The notes: generated by a model not told the origin, from the sequence alone. A DNA stretch of 64,000 nt from Thermus parvatiensis (GCF_001535545.1 NZ_CP014141.1:1426001-1490000), one strand, 5' to 3'; numbered from the stretch's first letter, positions 42,172-54,539 are shown. Made by a program: numbers and translations.

Positions 42172-42404
42172 GCGTCCTCCTCCAAAAACTCGGCCTCTTC
42201 CCACATGGCGCTCACGTGGCCCACCAGGTGGGTCAAGGCGCCAAAGAGTTCCCGCTCCAGCTCGCGGGAAGGGGCCACCTGCATCTTCTGGTAAAGCGCC
42301 CGCGCCCGCTCCACCTCTTCCCAAAGCTCCCGCCAGATCGGCTCGGGAATGCCTAGGACCTCCTGCCTAGGCGCCGTAAGATGCGTTCCCTTCTTTTTTC
42401 CCAT
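42168..42404 (-). CDS. uncharacterised 78-residue helical protein
   Basis: The protein has 78 residues, mostly helical and acidic at the end: [22 protein letters not shown]...[18 protein letters not shown]. It has no known domain. ATG 42404 lies within the preceding small ORF in another frame (52-base overlap). GGGAG is upstream of the ATG. A shorter form starting at an ATT codon just after that ORF's stop, behind AGGAGGT, is conceivable. Its stop overlaps asd by ATGA, so it is co-expressed with asd. Confidence 0.5.
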   Translation of the reverse strand: MGKKKGTHLTAPRQEVLGIPEPIWRELWEEVERARALYQKMQVAPSRELERELFGALTHLVGHVSAMWEEAEFLEEDA

Positions 42405-42550
42405 GCCCGGATCTCCCGCTCCCAGTGGGCGATGACGCCCCAGTTGGGTTGAAGTCTAGCTTCCTCTTCCCGGATCTTCCGCCAATGCTCCTCTATGCGC
42501 GCCTCCAGCTGAGCCAGAACCTCCTTCCAGTGCTTCCGGTTTTGCGCCAC
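42353..42550 (-). CDS. uncharacterised 65-residue coiled-coil protein
   Basis: The protein has 65 residues, very basic and acidic by turns ([30 protein letters not shown], then [19 protein letters not shown]), with Trp repeats in a predicted coiled coil. I do not recognise it. It is the first of three overlapping genes ending in asd. The amino-acid pattern is coherent with real coding, but conservation must decide. Confidence 0.5.
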   Translation of the reverse strand: MAQNRKHWKEVLAQLEARIEEHWRKIREEEARLQPNWGVIAHWEREIRAWEKRRERILRRLGRRS

Positions 42551-42584
42551 TTCGGGTCCCTCAAGAACTGATCGTTCCTCCAGC

Positions 42585-44105
<1,521 letters not shown>

Positions 44106-44120
44106 CCCAATCCTCCCCAC

Positions 44121-44151
44121 CGGGGCCAAGCCCCGATTACCAGGCATCTTA
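44121..44151 (-). promoter_or_regulatory. glyS -10 box and leader hairpin
   Basis: TAAGAT (44151-44146) would start a leader of about 34 bases that opens with a perfect CGGGGC-TTG-GCCCCG hairpin (44135-44121), directly before the ribosome-binding site. No T-box features are seen. Confidence 0.4.
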
Positions 44152-44210
44152 CCCAAAGGCCCCCCTAAGGTGAGCCGGGGCGCAAACGCCAAGCCGCCCT
44201 CCCCCTAGGC

Positions 44211-44216
44211 TAGAAT
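44211..44216 (+). promoter_or_regulatory. -10 box of clpC
   Basis: TAGAAT lies 17 bases before ATG 44234, with a purine-rich GAGGTAGAGGGGAG between. Confidence 0.5.
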
Positions 44217-44233
44217 GTGAGGTAGAGGGGAGC

Positions 44234-46444
44234 ATGAACCGATACGACGACCGCGCCAGGCTGGTCTTTCACTACGCAAGAGAGGAGGGGAGCCGCTTAG
44301 GCCACTCCATGATCGGCCCGGAGCACCTCCTCCTGGGCCTGATGCGCGAGGGGGGGACGGCGGCCCGCATCCTCCAGGAGTACGGCGCGAGCCTCGAGGC
44401 CATGCGCCGCATGGTGGAGGAGCTGGTGGGCCGGGGGGAGGGCGGGCGCACCGGGGAGCCCCCCGCCATCACCCCGAGGGCAAGGCGGGTTATGGAGCTC
44501 GCCAGCGCCGAGGCCCGCAACATGGGCTCCCCCGTCATCGGCACGGAGCACATCCTCCTCGGCATCATCCGGGAGGGGGACGGGATCGCCTACCGCATCC
44601 TCAGCCACTTCGCCAAGGACGTGGACGCCATCCGCTGGAGGGTCCTGGCCATGGCCGAGGGCCGCGAGCGGGAAAAGCCTGTGAACACCCCCTTCCTGGA
44701 CGAGTACGGCCGCGACCTCACCAAGGAGGCCCGGGAAGGAAAGCTGGACCCGGTGATCGGCCGCCAGGAGGAGATCAACCGGGTGATCCAGATCCTCGCC
44801 CGGCGTACCAAGAATAACCCCGTCCTCATCGGTGACCCCGGGGTGGGCAAGACGGCCATTGTGGAAGGCCTGGCCCAGGCCATCGTGGAGGGCCGGGTCC
44901 CCCCCATCCTCAAGGGGGCCCGGGTGGTGGCCATTGACCTCGCCGGGGTGGTGGCGGGGACCAAGTACCGGGGCGAGTTTGAGGAGCGCCTGCGGCAGAT
45001 CATTGAGGAGCTCAAGAACGCCAAGGTCATCGCCTTCATTGACGAGCTCCACACCCTGATCGGGGCGGGCGGGGCCGAGGGCACCCTGGACGCCGCCAAC
45101 ATCCTCAAGCCCGCCCTGGCCCGGGGGGAGATCCAGGTGATCGGGGCCACCACCACCGGGGAGTACCACCGCTACATAGAGAAGGACGCCGCCCTGGAGC
45201 GGCGCTTCCAGCCGGTGATCGTCCTCGAGCCCTCCCCGGAGGAAACCCTGGAGATCCTCAAGGGCCTCCGCCCCCGGTACGAGGCCCACCACGGGGTGAT
45301 CATCCCCGACGAGATCCTGGAGCTTTCCGTGAAGATCGGGATCCGCTCCCTCCCCGGGCGCAACTTCCCCGACAAGGCCATTGACCTCATCGACGAGGCG
45401 GCCTCGAGGGTGCGCCTGAACGCCTCCTTGGGCCTCCCCGTGGCGGAGGAAGAGGACGGCACCCCCATCGTCACCCGGGAGGACGTGGAGGCGGTGGTGG
45501 ACTCCTGGGGCGGGGTCTACGTGGACGACAAGGACGACGAGAAGCTCATGCGCCTGGAGGAGGAGCTCAGGAAGCGGGTGGTGGGCCAGGAGGAGGCCAT
45601 CCGCGCTCTGGCCAGCGCCCTTAGGCGGGCCCGGGTGGGGCTTGGGGGAAGGACCCGGGTGGCGGCGAGCTTCCTCTTCGTGGGGCAAAGCGGCGTGGGC
45701 AAGACCCAGCTCGCCAAGGCCCTGGCCGAGGTCCTCTTCGGCTCGGAAAGGGCCCTCATCCGCTTTGACATGTCCGAGTTCCAGGAGCCCCACTCCATCT
45801 CCAAGCTCATCGGGGCCCCGCCGGGCTATGTGGGCTACGAGCAGGGGGGCCGCCTCACCGAGGCCGTGCGCCGCCAGCCCTTCAGCGTGGTCCTCCTGGA
45901 CGAGATTGAGAAGGCCCACCCCGACATCTACAACACCTTCCTCCAGGTGCTGGACGAGGGCCGCCTCACGGACGGCATGGGCCGCACCGTGGACTTCCGC
46001 CGGGTCATCCTCATCATGACCTCCAACACCGGCTACAACGTGGGCCCCGCCATCGGCTTCACCTCCAAGGAGGTGGACACGGAGTCCCCCCTGAAGGCCC
46101 TCTTCACCCCCGAGTTTCTGGACCGGCTGGACGAGGTCATCCGCTTCCGGCCCCTCACGGAGGAGGAGCTGGTGCGGGTGGCCGAGATGATGCTGGAGGA
46201 CATCCGTAAGGAGCTCCAGGCCCGGGACGTCCAGGTGAGCTTCGCCCCCGAGGTGGCCCGCTTCTTGGTGGACCAGGCCCCCAAGACGGGGAGCGCCCGC
46301 GCCCTGCGGAGCGTCCTAAGGGAGCGCATAGAGGACCCCTTGGCCGTCGCCCTCCTGCGGAAGCCCACGGGCCGGATCCACGTGAGCGTGGAGGGAGGCC
46401 AGGTGGCCTTCCACGAGGTGGAGGGGGAGGAGCTCCTCGTCTAG
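44234..46444 (+). CDS. clpC: ClpC-type AAA+ unfoldase lacking a normal middle domain
   Basis: This ATPase unfolds proteins for ClpP. It has 736 residues against about 810 in ClpC of Bacillus. The double Clp-N repeat is at 1-145. D1 has Walker A GDPGVGKT at 200-207 and Walker [11 protein letters not shown] at about 265-274. D2 has Walker A GQSGVGKT at 484-491 and the [12 protein letters not shown] box. A GPAIGF tripeptide in D2 suggests the ClpP-docking loop is kept. Between D1 and D2 (about 393-412) the coiled M domain that binds MecA is reduced to roughly 20 residues. It is followed 10 bases later by radA. Confidence 0.93.
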   Translation: MNRYDDRARLVFHYAREEGSRLGHSMIGPEHLLLGLMREGGTAARILQEYGASLEAMRRMVEELVGRGEGGRTGEPPAITPRARRVMELASAEARNMGSPVIGTEHILLGIIREGDGIAYRILSHFAKDVDAIRWRVLAMAEGREREKPVNTPFLDEYGRDLTKEAREGKLDPVIGRQEEINRVIQILARRTKNNPVLIGDPGVGKTAIVEGLAQAIVEGRVPPILKGARVVAIDLAGVVAGTKYRGEFEERLRQIIEELKNAKVIAFIDELHTLIGAGGAEGTLDAANILKPALARGEIQVIGATTTGEYHRYIEKDAALERRFQPVIVLEPSPEETLEILKGLRPRYEAHHGVIIPDEILELSVKIGIRSLPGRNFPDKAIDLIDEAASRVRLNASLGLPVAEEEDGTPIVTREDVEAVVDSWGGVYVDDKDDEKLMRLEEELRKRVVGQEEAIRALASALRRARVGLGGRTRVAASFLFVGQSGVGKTQLAKALAEVLFGSERALIRFDMSEFQEPHSISKLIGAPPGYVGYEQGGRLTEAVRRQPFSVVLLDEIEKAHPDIYNTFLQVLDEGRLTDGMGRTVDFRRVILIMTSNTGYNVGPAIGFTSKEVDTESPLKALFTPEFLDRLDEVIRFRPLTEEELVRVAEMMLEDIRKELQARDVQVSFAPEVARFLVDQAPKTGSARALRSVLRERIEDPLAVALLRKPTGRIHVSVEGGQVAFHEVEGEELLV

Positions 46445-46454
46445 CCCCCGGAGG

Positions 46455-47726
46455 ATGGCCAAGGCCACCTACGCCTGCGTGGAGTGCGGCTACCGCACCC
46501 CCAAGCCCTTGGGGCGGTGCCCCTCCTGCGGTTCCTGGGAGAGCTTCCAGGAGGTGGCCCCCGCCCCGGCCTCGAGGCGGGCCAAGCCCTCCCCCCTCCC
46601 CCTCCTCGCCCTCTCCCAGGTGGACGAGGCCGAGGAGCGCCGCTTCTCCTCGGGGCTTTCCGAGGTGGACCGGGTCCTGGGCGGGGGGTTCGTGACGGGG
46701 GAGGTGGTCCTATTGGGAGGGGAGCCCGGGGTGGGCAAGAGCACCCTCCTCCTGGAGATGGCTAAGCGGATGCCCCAAAGGGTCTACTACGTGGCCGGGG
46801 AGGAGTCCCCCGCCCAGATCAAGCTCCGGGCGCAGCGCCTCGGGGTGAAGGACCTCCTCCTCGTGCGGGAGACCCGCCTCGAGCCCCTCCTCGCCCTCCT
46901 GGAGGAGGACCCCCCGGAGGTCCTCTTCGTGGACTCCGTGCAGACCCTGGAGGCTGGGGGGAGCCCGGGGAGTCTGGTGGCCGTCCGGGAGGCGACCTCG
47001 GCCCTGGTGCGCTTCGCCAAGGAACGGGGCGTGGCCGTGGTCCTCGTGGGCCACGTGACCAAGGAGGGGGTGGTGGCCGGCCCCAAGAGCGTGGAGCACG
47101 CCGTGGACGCCACCCTCTACCTGGAGACCGCAGGGCCCTACCGGGTCTTAAGGAGCGCCAAGAACCGCTTCGGCCCCGTGGGGGAGATCGGGGTCTTCCG
47201 CATGGAGGAGGCGGGGCTTCTGGAGGTGGGAAACCCCTCCGAGGCCTTCCTCCAGGAGCGCCCCCTGGGGGTTCCGGGAAGCGCCGTGGCCCTGGCCCTG
47301 GCCGGGGAGCGGGCCTTGGCCCTGGAGGTCCAGGCCCTGGCGGCCAAAACCCCCTTCCCCGCCCCCCGCAGGGTGGTCCAGGGGCTGGACGGAAGGCGCG
47401 TGGACGTGGTCCTCGCGGTCCTGGAGCGGAGGCTCGGCCTGCCCCTCGCCAACCTGGACGTCTACGTGAACCTCGCCGGGGGGCTCAAGGTCCAGGACCC
47501 GGGGCTGGACCTGGCCGTGGCCCTGGCGGTGTACTCCGCCGTGGTGGGCCGCCCCCTGCCCGCCGACCTCGCCCTGGTGGGGGAGGTGGGCCTGGCCGGG
47601 GAGGTGCGGCGGGTGGCGGGGCTGGAGCGGAGGCTTAGGGAGGGGGAGCGGGCGGGGTTTTGCCGCTTCCTTCACCCGGGGAACCTTAAGCGCCTTCAGG
47701 AGGCTGTGGAGGCGTACCTGGCATGA
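46455..47726 (+). CDS. radA: DNA repair protein RadA
   Basis: RadA is a RecA-like helicase/branch-migration factor in recombination. It has 423 residues and is intact. The N-terminal zinc finger has Cys8, Cys11, Cys22 and Cys25. Walker [10 protein letters not shown] is at 89-97. The RadA-specific KNRFG motif is in [17 protein letters not shown]. The C-terminal Lon-protease-like domain has [19 protein letters not shown]. It sits between clpC and the PIN-TRAM gene, the clpC-radA-yacL order seen in Bacillus. The stop overlaps the next start by ATGA. Confidence 0.96.
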   Translation: MAKATYACVECGYRTPKPLGRCPSCGSWESFQEVAPAPASRRAKPSPLPLLALSQVDEAEERRFSSGLSEVDRVLGGGFVTGEVVLLGGEPGVGKSTLLLEMAKRMPQRVYYVAGEESPAQIKLRAQRLGVKDLLLVRETRLEPLLALLEEDPPEVLFVDSVQTLEAGGSPGSLVAVREATSALVRFAKERGVAVVLVGHVTKEGVVAGPKSVEHAVDATLYLETAGPYRVLRSAKNRFGPVGEIGVFRMEEAGLLEVGNPSEAFLQERPLGVPGSAVALALAGERALALEVQALAAKTPFPAPRRVVQGLDGRRVDVVLAVLERRLGLPLANLDVYVNLAGGLKVQDPGLDLAVALAVYSAVVGRPLPADLALVGEVGLAGEVRRVAGLERRLREGERAGFCRFLHPGNLKRLQEAVEAYLA

Positions 47727-48732
47727 AGACGCGGCACCTTATCTACCTCACCTCCGCCCTTCTCGGGCTGGGCTTCGCAGGGCTTCTGGAGGACTGGGGG
47801 CTCCTTCCCCAAAGCCCTTCCCTCCTCTCCCTTAACCGGATCTACCTGGCCCTGGCGGGCCTCCTCACCGGCCTCCTCTTGGGGCCAAGGCTGGAGGGGG
47901 CGCTGGAAGCCCGCCTGAAGCGCCTCCGAAGCCTCCCCCCTGAGGTGGTCGTGGCCGCCACCTTGGGCTCCACCATAGGCCTCCTCCTCGCCGTCCTCCT
48001 CACCACCCTCCTCGCCCAGGTGCCGGGCTTCTCCCCCGTCCACAGCCTCCTCCTCGCCCTCGGGCTCGTGGCCCTCTTCGTCTACCTGGCTTTGGGCTAC
48101 CGCGCCTACTTCCGGCTGCCCGCGCCCAAGCCCGCCCCCCGGGGGGGAAGGTGCTGGACACCAGCGTCCTGGTGGACGGCCGCGTGGCCGAGGTGGCGGC
48201 CGTGGGGTTTCTGGAGGGGCCCCTGTGGGTGCCCCACTTCGTCCTGAAGGAGCTCCAGCACTTCGCCGACAGCCAAGACCCCTTAAGGCGGGCCAAGGGG
48301 AGGCGGGGGCTGGAAACCCTGGAGCGCCTCAGGGAGGCCGCCCCCCTCGAGGTCCTGGAGACGACCCCCAAGGGGGAGTCCGTGGACGAGAAGCTCCTCT
48401 TCCTGGCCCGGGAGCTGGGGGCGGCCCTCGTCACCAACGACCACGCCCTCCTGCAGATGGCCCGGATCTACGGGGTGAAGGCCCTCTCCATCCAGGCCCT
48501 GGCCCAGGCCCTAAGGCCTCAGCTCCAGGTGGGGGACACCCTGAAGCTCCTCATCCTCAAGGAGGGGAAGGAGCCCCACCAGGGGGTGGGCTACCTGGAG
48601 GACGGCTCCATGGTGGTGGTGGACGGGGGCATCCGCTACCGGGGCCAGGAAATAGAAGTGGTCATCACCCAGGCCATCCAGACCCAGGTGGGCCGCCTCT
48701 TCTTCGCCCGCCCCGCCCAAGGGGCTCAGTAG
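47723..48732 (+). CDS. PIN-TRAM domain membrane nuclease (YacL-like), one base missing
   Basis: The protein has 336 residues. Four N-terminal membrane segments (about 5-130) are followed by a PIN nuclease domain: [10 protein letters not shown] (first Asp), VLKELQ (Glu), VDEKLL and VTNDHALLQ (Asp). A TRAM RNA-binding domain then follows ([15 protein letters not shown]...[16 protein letters not shown]). The G run 48141-48147 lacks a base at the membrane/PIN junction. It is the B. subtilis YacL architecture in the same gene order. The likely activity is Mg-dependent RNA or DNA cleavage near the membrane. Its end overlaps convergent bpsA by 7 bases. Confidence 0.9.
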
Positions 48733-49760
48733 GTGGAGGCCTCCTCGTCCTGGAGGTCCCCCTCCACCCGCGCGTTCTCCAGGTCCGCCCGGCGGAGGAG
48801 CTCCAGCCGGATCAGGGCCGAGGTGTACCAGGGCTTCTCGGGGCGGCGCTTGACGGGAAGCCAGGACCAGGCCCGCATCTGCTCGATGTACCCCCAGTTC
48901 TCGTAGACGTGGAACCCGTCCCGAAGCTCGGTGATCACGGCCCCGTTTTCCAGGAGGAAGCGCTGGAAGTCGGCCCACTTGGCGAGGCTCGCCTCCACGT
49001 GGGTCAGGCCCACGTAGCCGGCGCACCCCTCCCCCTCAAGGGCCAGAAGCCCCCGGCCCACGAAGGCCTGGAGGCCCAAAGGCCCCTCCACCGGGTCGGT
49101 GAAGAAGGTGTGGAAGGCGTGGACCCAGGCCTCGGGCAGAGGCTCCCGGAGGTCGTGGACGTGGGCCTCGAGGGGAAGCCCCTCGGCCTTGGCCGCCCGC
49201 TCCAGGAAGCGGACGATCCTGGGGTCGGCGTCCAGGACCACCACCCGCTTGGGCAGGCCCGTGAGGGCGGCGGCGAGGCCCGTGAGGTCGTCGTCCCCCA
49301 GGACCAGGACCTCCTTGCCCTCGAGGTCGCCCCAGCTCCAGGCCAGGGCCACCCGGGCCAGGGTGGACTCCGGGGTCACGTACCCCTGGTCAAAGTCCTG
49401 GATGGCCTCGGGCCGCCCCTTGGCCCAGGCCAAAAACCGCTCCGCCGCCCGCCCCGGAAGCCTCTCCCCCACAAGCCCCCGGCCCTCGCAGGCGGAACAG
49501 GCCGCCTCCCCAGGGCGGGGCGCCGGGACCTCCGCCAGGAGGTCAAGCCCCTCCTCCACCCGGAGAAGCCCCCGCCGGGCGAGGCTCTCCCAAATGGGCA
49601 CGAGGAAGCGCAAGGGCACGCGGGAAAGCCGCACAACCTCCCAAAGGTCCCGGGTCGCCCGGAGCGCCCCCAGGGTCCTCTCCACGTCCCGCCAGCCCAC
49701 GGGAAGGCCCGTGGCCTGGCGCACCTCTTCCGCCACCTGGACCAGCGCTTCCTTGTTCAC
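48726..49760 (-). CDS. bpsA: branched-chain polyamine synthase (N4-bis(aminopropyl)spermidine synthase)
   Basis: BpsA adds aminopropyl groups from decarboxylated SAM to spermidine N4, making quaternary branched polyamines that stabilise nucleic acids in thermophiles. It has about 344 residues. An N-terminal winged-helix region is followed by a CSACEGRG zinc-like site, then [17 protein letters not shown] and the catalytic [13 protein letters not shown] (the GDDD motif). [11 protein letters not shown] and [14 protein letters not shown] complete the Rossmann core. GTG 49760 is preferred over GTG 49766 because GGAAAGGGG then has normal spacing. It is divergent from sucC. Confidence 0.9.
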   Translation of the reverse strand: MNKEALVQVAEEVRQATGLPVGWRDVERTLGALRATRDLWEVVRLSRVPLRFLVPIWESLARRGLLRVEEGLDLLAEVPAPRPGEAACSACEGRGLVGERLPGRAAERFLAWAKGRPEAIQDFDQGYVTPESTLARVALAWSWGDLEGKEVLVLGDDDLTGLAAALTGLPKRVVVLDADPRIVRFLERAAKAEGLPLEAHVHDLREPLPEAWVHAFHTFFTDPVEGPLGLQAFVGRGLLALEGEGCAGYVGLTHVEASLAKWADFQRFLLENGAVITELRDGFHVYENWGYIEQMRAWSWLPVKRRPEKPWYTSALIRLELLRRADLENARVEGDLQDEEASTY

Positions 49761-49800
49761 GCTCACCCCCTTTCCGGCCGTTTCCACGGCCCAAGGCCTA

Positions 49801-49833
49801 TATAATGCCCTTGACCGGGGTCGCCCGGCAAGG
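49801..49833 (+). promoter_or_regulatory. sucC promoter -10 and leader hairpin
   Basis: TATAAT (49801-49806) is consensus. CCTTG-A-CCGGG-GTCG-CCCGG-CAAGG (49809-49833) forms a 10-bp hairpin with one bulged A, just before AGGGAGGTGGG and the TTG start. The true start of transcription decides how much of the stem is in the RNA. Confidence 0.5.
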
Positions 49834-49843
49834 GAGGTGGGTC

Positions 49844-50976
49844 TTGAACCTGCACGAGTATCAAGCGAAGGAGATCCTGGCCCGCTATGGGGTGCCCGTG
49901 CCGCCGGGAAAGGTGGCCTACACCCCCGAGGAGGCCAAACGGATCGCCGAAGAGTTCGGCAAGCGGGTGGTCATCAAGGCCCAGGTGCACGTGGGAGGGA
50001 GAGGAAAGGCGGGGGGCGTCAAGCTCGCCGACACCCCCCAGGAGGCCTACGAGAAGGCCCAGGCCATCCTGGGCATGAACATCAAGGGCCTCACCGTGAA
50101 GAAGGTCCTGGTGGCCGAGGCGGTGGACATCGCCAAGGAGTACTACGCGGGCCTCATCCTGGACCGGGCCAAGAAGCGGGTGGTCCTCATGCTCTCCAAG
50201 GAGGGGGGCGTGGACATCGAGGAGGTGGCCGCGGAGCGCCCCGAGGCCATCCACAAGTTCTGGATAGACCCCCACAAGGGGTTCCGCCCCTTTGAGGCCC
50301 GGGAGATGGTGAAGCGGGCGGGGCTCGAGGGCAACCTCAACAAGCTCGCCCAGGTCCTGGTGGCCCTCTACCGGGCCTACGAGGGGGTGGACGCCTTCAT
50401 CGCCGAGATCAACCCCCTGGTGGTGACCACGGACGGCCAAATCGTGGCCGCCGACGCCAAGATCGTCCTGGACGACAACGCCCTCTTCCGCCACCCCGAC
50501 TTGGCGGAGCTGAGAGAGATCGAGGCCGAGCACCCCCTGGAGGTGGAGGCCAGCAACTACGGCTTCGCCTACGTGAAGCTGGACGGGAACATCGGCATCA
50601 TCGGCAACGGGGCGGGGCTTGTCATGTATACCCTGGACCTGGTGAACCGGGTGGGGGGCAGGCCCGCCAACTTCCTGGACATCGGGGGCGGGGCCAAGGC
50701 CGACGTGGTCTACAACGCCCTCAAGTTGGTCCTCAAGGACCCCGACGTCAAGGGGGTCTTCATCAACATCTTCGGCGGCATCACCCGGGCGGACGAGGTG
50801 GCCAAGGGGGTGATCCGCGCCCTGGAGGAGGGCCTCCTCACCAAGCCCGTGGTGATGCGGGTGGCGGGTACCGCCGAGGAGGAGGCCAAGAAGCTCTTGG
50901 AGGGGAAGCCCATCTACATGTACCCCACGTCCATTGAGGCGGCCAAGGCCATCGTGGCCATGGTGGGAGGTGCGGC

Positions 50977-50980
<4 letters not shown>
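49844..50980 (+). CDS. sucC: succinyl-CoA synthetase beta subunit
   Basis: SucC with SucD interconverts succinyl-CoA and succinate with NTP formation. It has 378 residues and is intact. The ATP-grasp domain has [39 protein letters not shown] and [11 protein letters not shown]. The C-terminal CoA-ligase domain has [17 protein letters not shown] and [16 protein letters not shown]. The start is TTG 49844 with GGGAGGTG upstream; no ATG or GTG in frame fits the family N-terminus. Its stop overlaps sucD by GTGA. It is first in sucC-sucD-mdh. Confidence 0.96.
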
Positions 50981-51842
<862 letters not shown>

Positions 51843-51856
51843 AAAGGAGGTGAACG

Positions 51857-52838
51857 GTGAAGGCACCCGTACGCGTGGCGGTTACCGGAGCCGCGGGACA
51901 GATCGGCTACAGCCTCCTCTTCCGCATCGCCGCGGGGGAGATGCTGGGCAAGGACCAGCCGGTGATCCTCCAGCTTTTGGAGATCCCCCAGGCCATGAAG
52001 GCCCTGGAGGGCGTGGTCATGGAGCTGGAGGACTGCGCCTTCCCCCTGCTTGCGGGCCTCGAGGCCACCGACGACCCCAAGGTGGCCTTCAAGGACGCCG
52101 ACTACGCCCTCCTGGTGGGGGCGGCCCCCCGCAAGGCGGGGATGGAGCGCCGGGACCTTTTGCAGGTAAACGGCAAGATCTTCACCGAGCAGGGCCGGGC
52201 CCTGGCCGAGGTGGCCAAGAAGGACGTGAAGGTATTGGTGGTGGGCAACCCCGCCAACACCAACGCCCTCATCGCCTACAAGAACGCCCCCGGCCTCAAC
52301 CCCCGGAACTTCACCGCCATGACCCGGCTGGACCACAACCGGGCCAAGGCCCAGCTCGCCAAGAAGACCGGGGTCCCCGTGGACCGCATCCGCCGCATGA
52401 CGGTGTGGGGCAACCACTCCTCCACCATGTTCCCCGACCTCTTCCACGCCGAGGTGGACGGCAGGCCCGCCCTGGAGCTCGTGGACATGGAGTGGTACGA
52501 GAAGGTCTTCATCCCCACCGTGGCCCAGCGGGGGCGGCCATCATCCAGGCCCGGGGGCCAGTAGCGCCGCCAGCGCCGCGAACGCCGCCATAGAGCACAT
52601 CCGCGACTGGGCTTTGGGCACCCCGGAGGGGGACTGGGTTTCCATGGCCGTCCCCTCCCAAGGGGAGTACGGCATCCCCGAGGGCATCGTCTACTCCTTC
52701 CCGGTGACGGCCAAGGACGGGGAGTACCGCATCGTGGAAGGCCTGGAGATCAACGCGTTCGCCCGCAAGCGCATGGAGATCACGGCCCAGGAACTCCTGG
52801 ACGAGATGGAGCAGGTGAAGGCCCTGGGCCTCATCTGA
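51857..52838 (+). CDS. mdh: malate dehydrogenase, two single-base breaks
   Basis: Mdh oxidises malate to oxaloacetate with NAD. It has 327 residues, equal to the T. thermophilus/T. flavus enzyme of the cytosolic-type (group 1) family. The NAD loop is [38 protein letters not shown] (Arg/Asp) and [14 protein letters not shown] (catalytic His) follow. G runs 52530-52534 and 52553-52557 are both one base short within 28 bases; repair gives [23 protein letters not shown]. The start is GTG 51857. A strong terminator follows the stop. Confidence 0.96.
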
Positions 52839-52852
52839 GAGGCCGGCCTCAG

Positions 52853-52885
52853 AGCCCCCACCGCGCCCTGCGGTGGGGGCTTTAT
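52853..52885 (+). terminator. intrinsic terminator of sucC-sucD-mdh
   Basis: A 12-bp stem (52853-52864 with 52870-52881) and 5-base loop end in CTTTAT. A 12-base palindrome GAGGCCGGCCTC (52839-52850) lies just before it. Confidence 0.85.
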
Positions 52886-52975
52886 ACCACCTGGCTTGCG
52901 CCGGCATGGGGGCCCCGGCAAAAGCCCCCTGGGAAGCTTCCCCGGACCCGTCGGGCGAAGGCAACCGGAAGGGTA

Positions 52976-53247
52976 TTAGCCTTCGGGCCAGGCCTCGAGG
53001 GCCCAAGGGTAGACCACCCAGGCCGCCGTCTCCTCGGCGTAGAAGTCGGGGCGGTCCGGCACCCGGTTCCGCCCCGGCTTGAAGTGGAGGGTGGCCACCA
53101 CAGGCACCCCGCCCGCCCGGCGCACCCGGGCCTTCACGGCAAAGGTCGTGCGCCCTGAGTCCCAAACGTCGTCCACCACCAGGACCCGCTTGCCGAAAAG
53201 GAGGACATCGGGGGGAAACTGCAGGAATACCGGCTCGGGCGCTCCAT
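52976..53247 (-). pseudogene. C-terminal half of a phosphoribosyltransferase
   Basis: About 90 residues. The PRPP-binding loop VLVVDDVWDSGRTTF is intact, and the tail FYAEETAAWVVYPWALEAW is like xanthine/hypoxanthine-type phosphoribosyltransferases. The usual first 70-80 residues (including the I-A-R-G-G-W/L segment) are missing, and ask lies immediately upstream, so there is no room for them. ATG 53247 overlaps the ask stop (TGATG), but using it needs one base added to run 53237-53239. Otherwise TTG 53266 inside ask would be the start. A degraded gene or a half-domain protein are both possible. Confidence 0.5.
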
Positions 53248-53732
53248 CAGGCCTTGTCCAGCTCAAAGGCCTGGTGGACGGCCCTAAGCGCCGCCTCGGC
53301 GTACTCGGCGGGGATGATCACGGAGATGCGCACCTCGCTGGTGGCGATCATCTCAATGTTGGCCCCGGTGGAGGCCACCGCCTGGAACATCTTGGCGGGG
53401 ATCTCCGGGGTGGAGGCGAGGCCCACGCCCACGATGGAGACCTTGGCGATGTCCGGCCTCAGGATGGCCTCACCCCCGATCTCGGCGAGGACGGGCTCCA
53501 AAGCCTCCAGGGCCTCCTGGGCGAAGTCCTTCTTCACCGTGAAGGCCATCTGCTGCCTCGAGGGGTCGTGGCCGGGAACCCCCTGGATGATCATGTCCAC
53601 GGCGATGCCCCGCTCGGCCAAAGCCTGGAAGACCTTGGCCGCGATGCCCGGCTGGTCCGGGATGCCGATAAGCCCGATCTGGGCGTGGTCCAGGTCCAAG
53701 GCCACGCCCGTCACCGCCTTGTCCATTTCCAT
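53247..53732 (-). CDS. aspartate kinase beta subunit from an internal start
   Basis: AAGGAGGT (53744-53737), read inside the alpha frame, is followed by TGGT-less-than-five bases and ATG 53732. This gives 161 residues that are just the two ACT domains. T. thermophilus and T. flavus aspartate kinases are known alpha2-beta2 enzymes whose beta subunit is the in-frame C-terminal part of about 161 residues, and this sequence matches that arrangement. A second ATG two codons later (53726) is a weaker option. Confidence 0.8.
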   Translation of the reverse strand: MEMDKAVTGVALDLDHAQIGLIGIPDQPGIAAKVFQALAERGIAVDMIIQGVPGHDPSRQQMAFTVKKDFAQEALEALEPVLAEIGGEAILRPDIAKVSIVGVGLASTPEIPAKMFQAVASTGANIEMIATSEVRISVIIPAEYAEAALRAVHQAFELDKA

Positions 53733-54464
53733 ACCAACCTCCTTCACCAGGGTACCGGGGTTGTAGGAGAAGCTACTGCGCACGTGGAGCACCACCCCGT
53801 AGCGCTTGGCGTAGTAGACCGCCCGGGGGTGGAGGACCCTGGCCCCCAAAGCGGCCATCTCCAGCATCTGGTCGTAGCCGATGACGGAAAGCTTCCTCGC
53901 CTCGGGGATCAGGTGGGGGTCCGTGGTGTAGACCCCCTCCGTGTCCGTGTAGATCTCGCACTCCTTGGCCCCGAGGGCGGCGGCGATGGCCACGGCGGTC
54001 GTGTCCGACCCCCCGCGGCCCAAGGTGGTGATCTCCCCTTCCGGGGTGGTGCCCATGAAGCCCGCGATCACCGCCACAAAGCCCCTCTCCAGGGCCTCCC
54101 GGATGCGGGCCGGGTTCACCTCGAGGATCCGGGCGTCCCCGTAGCGCCCGTCGGTGGTGATGCCGATCTGGTGCTGGACGAAGCCCTTGGCGGGGATCCC
54201 CATGGCCCAAAGCTGCATGGAGAGGAGGGCCACGGAGACCTGCTCCCCGGTGGTGGTGAGGAGGTCCAGCTCGCGGAAGGGAGGTCTCGGGTTCACCCGC
54301 TTGGCCAGGGCGATGAGCTCGTCGGTGGTGTGCCCCATGGCCGAGACCACCACCGCAAGTTTATGCCCCTTCTCCCGGTAGTGGGCGATGCGCTGGGCCA
54401 CCTTGTGGATGCGCTCCAGGTCGCCCACAGAGGTGCCGCCGTACTTCTGAACCACCAGGGCCAC
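53247..54464 (-). CDS. ask: aspartate kinase, alpha subunit
   Basis: Ask phosphorylates aspartate, the first step to Lys/Thr/Met. It has 405 residues and is intact. The kinase domain has VVQKYGGTSVGDLERI, TTTGEQVSVALLSM, LGRGGSDTTAVAIAAALGA and YTDTEGVYTTDPHLIPEARKL. Two ACT domains follow from about 245 (VTGVALDLDHAQIGLIGIPDQPGIAAKVF and VSIVGVGLASTPEIPAKMF), the site of threonine/lysine feedback. The start is GTG 54464 behind GGAGGGAA. An internal ribosome-binding site makes the beta subunit from the same gene. Confidence 0.96.
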   Translation of the reverse strand: MALVVQKYGGTSVGDLERIHKVAQRIAHYREKGHKLAVVVSAMGHTTDELIALAKRVNPRPPFRELDLLTTTGEQVSVALLSMQLWAMGIPAKGFVQHQIGITTDGRYGDARILEVNPARIREALERGFVAVIAGFMGTTPEGEITTLGRGGSDTTAVAIAAALGAKECEIYTDTEGVYTTDPHLIPEARKLSVIGYDQMLEMAALGARVLHPRAVYYAKRYGVVLHVRSSFSYNPGTLVKEVGMEMDKAVTGVALDLDHAQIGLIGIPDQPGIAAKVFQALAERGIAVDMIIQGVPGHDPSRQQMAFTVKKDFAQEALEALEPVLAEIGGEAILRPDIAKVSIVGVGLASTPEIPAKMFQAVASTGANIEMIATSEVRISVIIPAEYAEAALRAVHQAFELDKA

Positions 54465-54539
54465 GCTTCCCTCCTTCCCCGCCCCCCGGGCGGTTTGAAA
54501 GAGAATGTTAGCACATTTGCCCCCTCCGCCCAAGGCCCT

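Noticed and set aside
52839..52975. Possible riboswitch or small RNA between mdh and the phosphoribosyltransferase remnant
   Set aside because: Apart from the mdh terminator and a 12-base palindrome, I found no conserved core of a known class.
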